Under the pieces are notes generated by a model. That model ran no database searches and was not told the origin of the DNA. It worked only from the letters and a program-made list of their open reading frames with translations. Made by a program: the position numbers and the translations under genes. A stretch of 16,691 nt of DNA from Faecalicatena sp. (GTDB taxonomy: Bacteria > Bacillota > Clostridia > Lachnospirales > Lachnospiraceae): NCBI GenBank assembly GCA_009774255.1, contig VSNK01000109.1, positions 1-16,691 of the forward strand. The letters are read 5' to 3'. Below, piece after piece: positions 14,622 to 16,691 of this stretch; position 1 is the first letter of the stretch; the number at the start of each line of letters is the position of its first letter.

Positions 14622-15563
14622 ATGGGAAAAAGAAAAAATATCATAGCCCTTTTTCTGGTGCTGGCGGTGATCTTGCAGCTGCCAGGATGTGAATTTCCGG
14701 GAGATGATAATATGTACGGAACGGCCAATGTATCCCCGCTTGTGGAGCGGTGGAGGCCGTATGTCCAGGAATATGCGCAAAAATACGGGGTGGGAGAATA
14801 TGTTGAGATCCTGCTTGCCATGATCGCACAGGAATCAGGCGGGGATTCTGACAGGTATCCTGATATTATGCAGTGCTCCGAAAGCGCGGGCATGGCGCCG
14901 AACAGTATCACAGACCCGCTGGTGAGCCTGGAGCAGGGGATACGGTATTTTGCGGCCCTGGCGGAATCTGGGAAAAAGGCAGGGGTAGATATGGATACAG
15001 TCATCCAGTCTTATAATTTCGGGGGCGGCTACATAACCTATGTCCGCGATCATTACGGAGGGAAGCATTCGGAAGAAGCGGCCCGCAGCTTTTCGGGCAT
15101 GATGGCAGCCAGATCCGGGTGGAGCAGCTATGGGGACGTGAAATATGTAGAACATGTCCGTTCTCATATGCATGCGTCTTCTGCCGGCGGCGCCATGGAA
15201 AACTACGAAGCAATGTATGCGGTAATGAAGGAATATGAAAATGTGCCCTATGTATTTGGAGGGACTTCAAAATCGGGGATAGACTGTTCCGCCATGTCAC
15301 AGAAGCTTTATCAGTCTGCAGGCATATCCCTGCCAAGGACGGCGCAGGATCAGTATGATGCCGTTTCCCATATCAGTGAATCCCAGGCACGCCCCGGAGA
15401 TCTGGTCTTTTTTACTGCTACCTATGATGCGGGGACATTTATTACACATGTAGGGGTGTATACCGGAAACGGGCAGTTTTTCCATGCGGGCGGAAACCGC
15501 TGTCAGTTTTCTGCGTTGTCAGGATATTACAGGGAGAAGCTCGTGTGTTTCGGAAGAAAATAG
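14622..15563 (+). CDS. CwlT-like lipoprotein: lysozyme-like plus NlpC/P60 peptidase
   Basis: This is a 313-residue two-domain cell-wall hydrolase. The signal peptide ends in the lipobox LPGC (C23), so the enzyme is probably lipid-anchored outside the membrane. Residues about 40-185 form a lysozyme/Slt-like domain with the likely catalytic E71 in AQESGG and a later SYNFGGGYI. Residues about 195-313 form an NlpC/P60 domain with C222 in GIDCSAM, H276 in ITHVGVYTG and H288 in FFHAGG as the catalytic set. It cuts glycan strands and stem peptides so the T4SS can cross the wall, as Orf14 of Tn916 and CwlT of ICEBs1 do; those are usually membrane-anchored rather than lipoproteins. No clear ribosome site precedes the ATG, 9 bases after the VirB6 stop, so translation is probably coupled. 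Confidence 0.9.
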   Translation: MGKRKNIIALFLVLAVILQLPGCEFPGDDNMYGTANVSPLVERWRPYVQEYAQKYGVGEYVEILLAMIAQESGGDSDRYPDIMQCSESAGMAPNSITDPLVSLEQGIRYFAALAESGKKAGVDMDTVIQSYNFGGGYITYVRDHYGGKHSEEAARSFSGMMAARSGWSSYGDVKYVEHVRSHMHASSAGGAMENYEAMYAVMKEYENVPYVFGGTSKSGIDCSAMSQKLYQSAGISLPRTAQDQYDAVSHISESQARPGDLVFFTATYDAGTFITHVGVYTGNGQFFHAGGNRCQFSALSGYYREKLVCFGRK

Positions 15564-15579
15564 ATAAAAGGAAGAGAAT

Positions 15580-16089
15580 ATGAGAAGAAAAAAGATAGTT
15601 TTAATGTTTATCATCGTGCTAAGCCTGTTGATATTTATGGCAGCTGCACTCTTTATCAGTATGCCGGGTGGGCAGGTGCAGGAAGAGAATACAGAGGTAC
15701 AGGCAGAAGAGAGGAAAGAAGAGGAGCCCGATGTCGAAGAAACCGTCCGTAAATTTGCAGAAGTATTATATACATACGATACGTCGGAGCGCATGTTTTA
15801 TGAAGGCGCCGAGGAATATATGACACAGGAGGCATATGAAGCCATTGTTCCGATGTCGGATGGAGAGGATGGTGAGTTCCCGGCAAACCGGATGGTTTCA
15901 GAATTAAAGGAGCTGACCTGCTATTTCCGTACCACAGGGCAGGGAAGGGCAGAATCGATTGCGGTGGTGTGGTACAGGCTGTCCGGCTCCGGAAATTTCG
16001 GGATCCGGCAGATCGTGGAGTTATCGCTGGTGCAGGAGGATGGCTGGAAGATTGACAGATGTACGGTACTTGACACTATGGAACAGTAA
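15580..16089 (+). CDS. VirB8/TcpC-like T4SS protein (membrane helix plus NTF2-like domain)
   Basis: This 169-residue protein has a basic start, one membrane helix (about 6-28, VLMFIIVLSLLIFMAAALFI), an acidic linker (QAEERKEEEPD) and an exported domain of about 115 residues. That domain begins with a helix VEETVRKFAEVLYTY, continues through ERMFYEGAEEYMTQEAYEAI and ends with strands AVVWYRLSG, IVELSLVQED and GWKIDRCTVL. The helix-then-sheet order and the W-K-I end match the NTF2-like fold of VirB8 and TcpC. Such proteins assemble the channel on the outer face of the membrane. Length, topology and place in the operon agree with the call. GGAAGAG precedes the ATG, 17 bases after the hydrolase stop. 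No motif is unique, so the assignment is by fold pattern. Confidence 0.65.
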   Translation: MRRKKIVLMFIIVLSLLIFMAAALFISMPGGQVQEENTEVQAEERKEEEPDVEETVRKFAEVLYTYDTSERMFYEGAEEYMTQEAYEAIVPMSDGEDGEFPANRMVSELKELTCYFRTTGQGRAESIAVVWYRLSGSGNFGIRQIVELSLVQEDGWKIDRCTVLDTMEQ

Positions 16090-16101
16090 AGGAGGGCCGG
16101 T

Positions 16102-16691
16102 ATGCAGGAACAGATGGAAAAGCTGTATATATTATGCGGGCTGTCCAGTGAGGCCAGTGATGACATCTGCGGTGCGCTTCAGGAAACGGCCCGCGCAAAA
16201 GGGTTTGAGACCGTGTGCGTCAGCAGGTACCGCAAAGAGGGAATCCGGCAGTATATAAGTGAACATCCGGAATTCCGCCTCCTGGTGCTGCAGGAAGCAA
16301 TGCAGAGCAGCTATCCGTATACAGCAGAGGAACTGGCAGAGCTGATGGATGATTATAACCTGAATATCGTCATTTCCCTGCGCAAATCCCACCGGGCGAA
16401 TACATACATGAAAGTGCTCTATACGGCGGGCATATTGAATGCGCTGTACGAGGAGGACGCAACGGCCGAGAATATCATGGAGAGGATCCTTTATCCGAGA
16501 ACCCGCCGGGAGTGCAGGGAGTATTACCAGATATCCACGGCGGCAGACGCCATGCGTTCCCTGGAGATCGTGGATGAAGACCGTATGAAGGGATACCTTT
16601 TCTATGTGGAGGAGACGAAAGACGAAGAAGAGATTATAAAAAAATATCATTACGTTGCAAATTCTCTAAATATCATAGAAAATATATACTT
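16102..16691 (+). CDS. Unrecognised protein at window edge; N-terminal receiver-like domain (3' end outside the window)
   Basis: A frame opens at an ATG with the perfect AAAGGAGG site 6 bases before it and stays open to the last base (196 complete codons), with 12 bases between it and the VirB8-like stop. The N-terminal 120 residues alternate strands and helices (KLYILCGLS, FETVCVSRY, FRLLVLQEAM, LNIVISLRKS, NALYEEDATAENI) like a response-regulator receiver fold. No conserved phosphorylation Asp is evident, so it would be a pseudo-receiver. RILYPRTRRECREYY and a charged region follow. No Walker motif appears in the visible part. It is cotranscribed with the T4SS genes, so a role in the transfer complex or in its control is likely. 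It could continue into an ATPase domain beyond the edge; that cannot be seen. Confidence 0.7.
   Translation, partial: MQEQMEKLYILCGLSSEASDDICGALQETARAKGFETVCVSRYRKEGIRQYISEHPEFRLLVLQEAMQSSYPYTAEELAELMDDYNLNIVISLRKSHRANTYMKVLYTAGILNALYEEDATAENIMERILYPRTRRECREYYQISTAADAMRSLEIVDEDRMKGYLFYVEETKDEEEIIKKYHYVANSLNIIENIY

Noticed and set aside
16132..16650. 172-codon open frame on the minus strand near the right edge
   Set aside because: It is opposite a plus-strand frame that has a perfect ribosome site and good codon use; the plus-strand gene is the real one.
1..16691. CRISPR array, tRNA or rRNA genes, insertion-sequence ends
   Set aside because: No regularly spaced repeats, no cloverleaf or rRNA-like stretches and no transposase with terminal inverted repeats were seen.

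Overview
The window looks like the conjugation and maintenance region of an integrative and conjugative element (ICE) or large conjugative plasmid from a low-to-mid-GC Firmicute, most likely a gut Clostridia/Lachnospiraceae member. The reasons are strong AGGAGG-type ribosome binding sites, occasional TTG starts, a TnpV-like protein, and a Gram-positive type IV secretion (T4SS) operon with PrgI/VirB3-, VirB4-, VirB6- and VirB8-like proteins and a CwlT-like two-domain cell-wall hydrolase. No relaxase, coupling protein (VirD4/TcpA), integrase, att site or oriT is visible, so both ends of the element lie outside the window.

Layout. Bases 1-177 hold the tail of an XRE-type repressor, followed by a strong bidirectional hairpin. 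Bases 218-827 (minus strand) hold a two-gene regulatory cassette: a small Cro/C1-type HTH protein and tnpV, read from a good promoter that carries a near-perfect palindrome. Bases 1003-1203 hold a YwbE-family (DUF2196) small protein. Bases 1204-1428 are a structured leader with a candidate promoter, small hairpins and an intrinsic terminator. Bases 1429-6965 hold a three-gene DNA-metabolism module: an N6-adenine-type DNA methyltransferase, a 1075-residue SNF2/DExQ helicase-like protein with inserted zinc-ribbon cysteines, and a divergent DNA polymerase III beta sliding clamp. Bases 6966-7172 are a regulatory gap with a weak terminator, paired direct repeats and a good promoter. Bases 7173 to the right edge are a tightly packed T4SS operon: 2-TM pilin/channel-like protein, PrgI/VirB3, a second 2-TM lipoprotein paralogue of the first protein, a membrane-anchored TraC-like protein, VirB4 ATPase, a very long VirB6-like channel protein, a CwlT-like lipoprotein hydrolase, a VirB8-like protein, and an unrecognised protein cut by the window edge.

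How the genes may work together (inference). The T4SS operon would build the envelope-spanning channel: VirB4 supplies energy, VirB3/VirB6/VirB8 and the 2-TM proteins form the inner-membrane channel, and the hydrolase opens the peptidoglycan. The methyltransferase, helicase and clamp module probably acts on the element's own DNA (modification, remodelling, replication) around transfer. Two gene junctions inside these operons carry an intrinsic terminator with the same geometry (stop codon, 4 nt, hairpin and U-tract, 5 nt, GGAGG), and a third terminator lies in the leader of the module. This suggests that read-through is controlled by translation or antitermination. The most interesting points are the methyltransferase-SNF2-clamp module, these matched terminators, the duplicated 2-TM proteins, and the zinc-ribbon insertion in VirB4.
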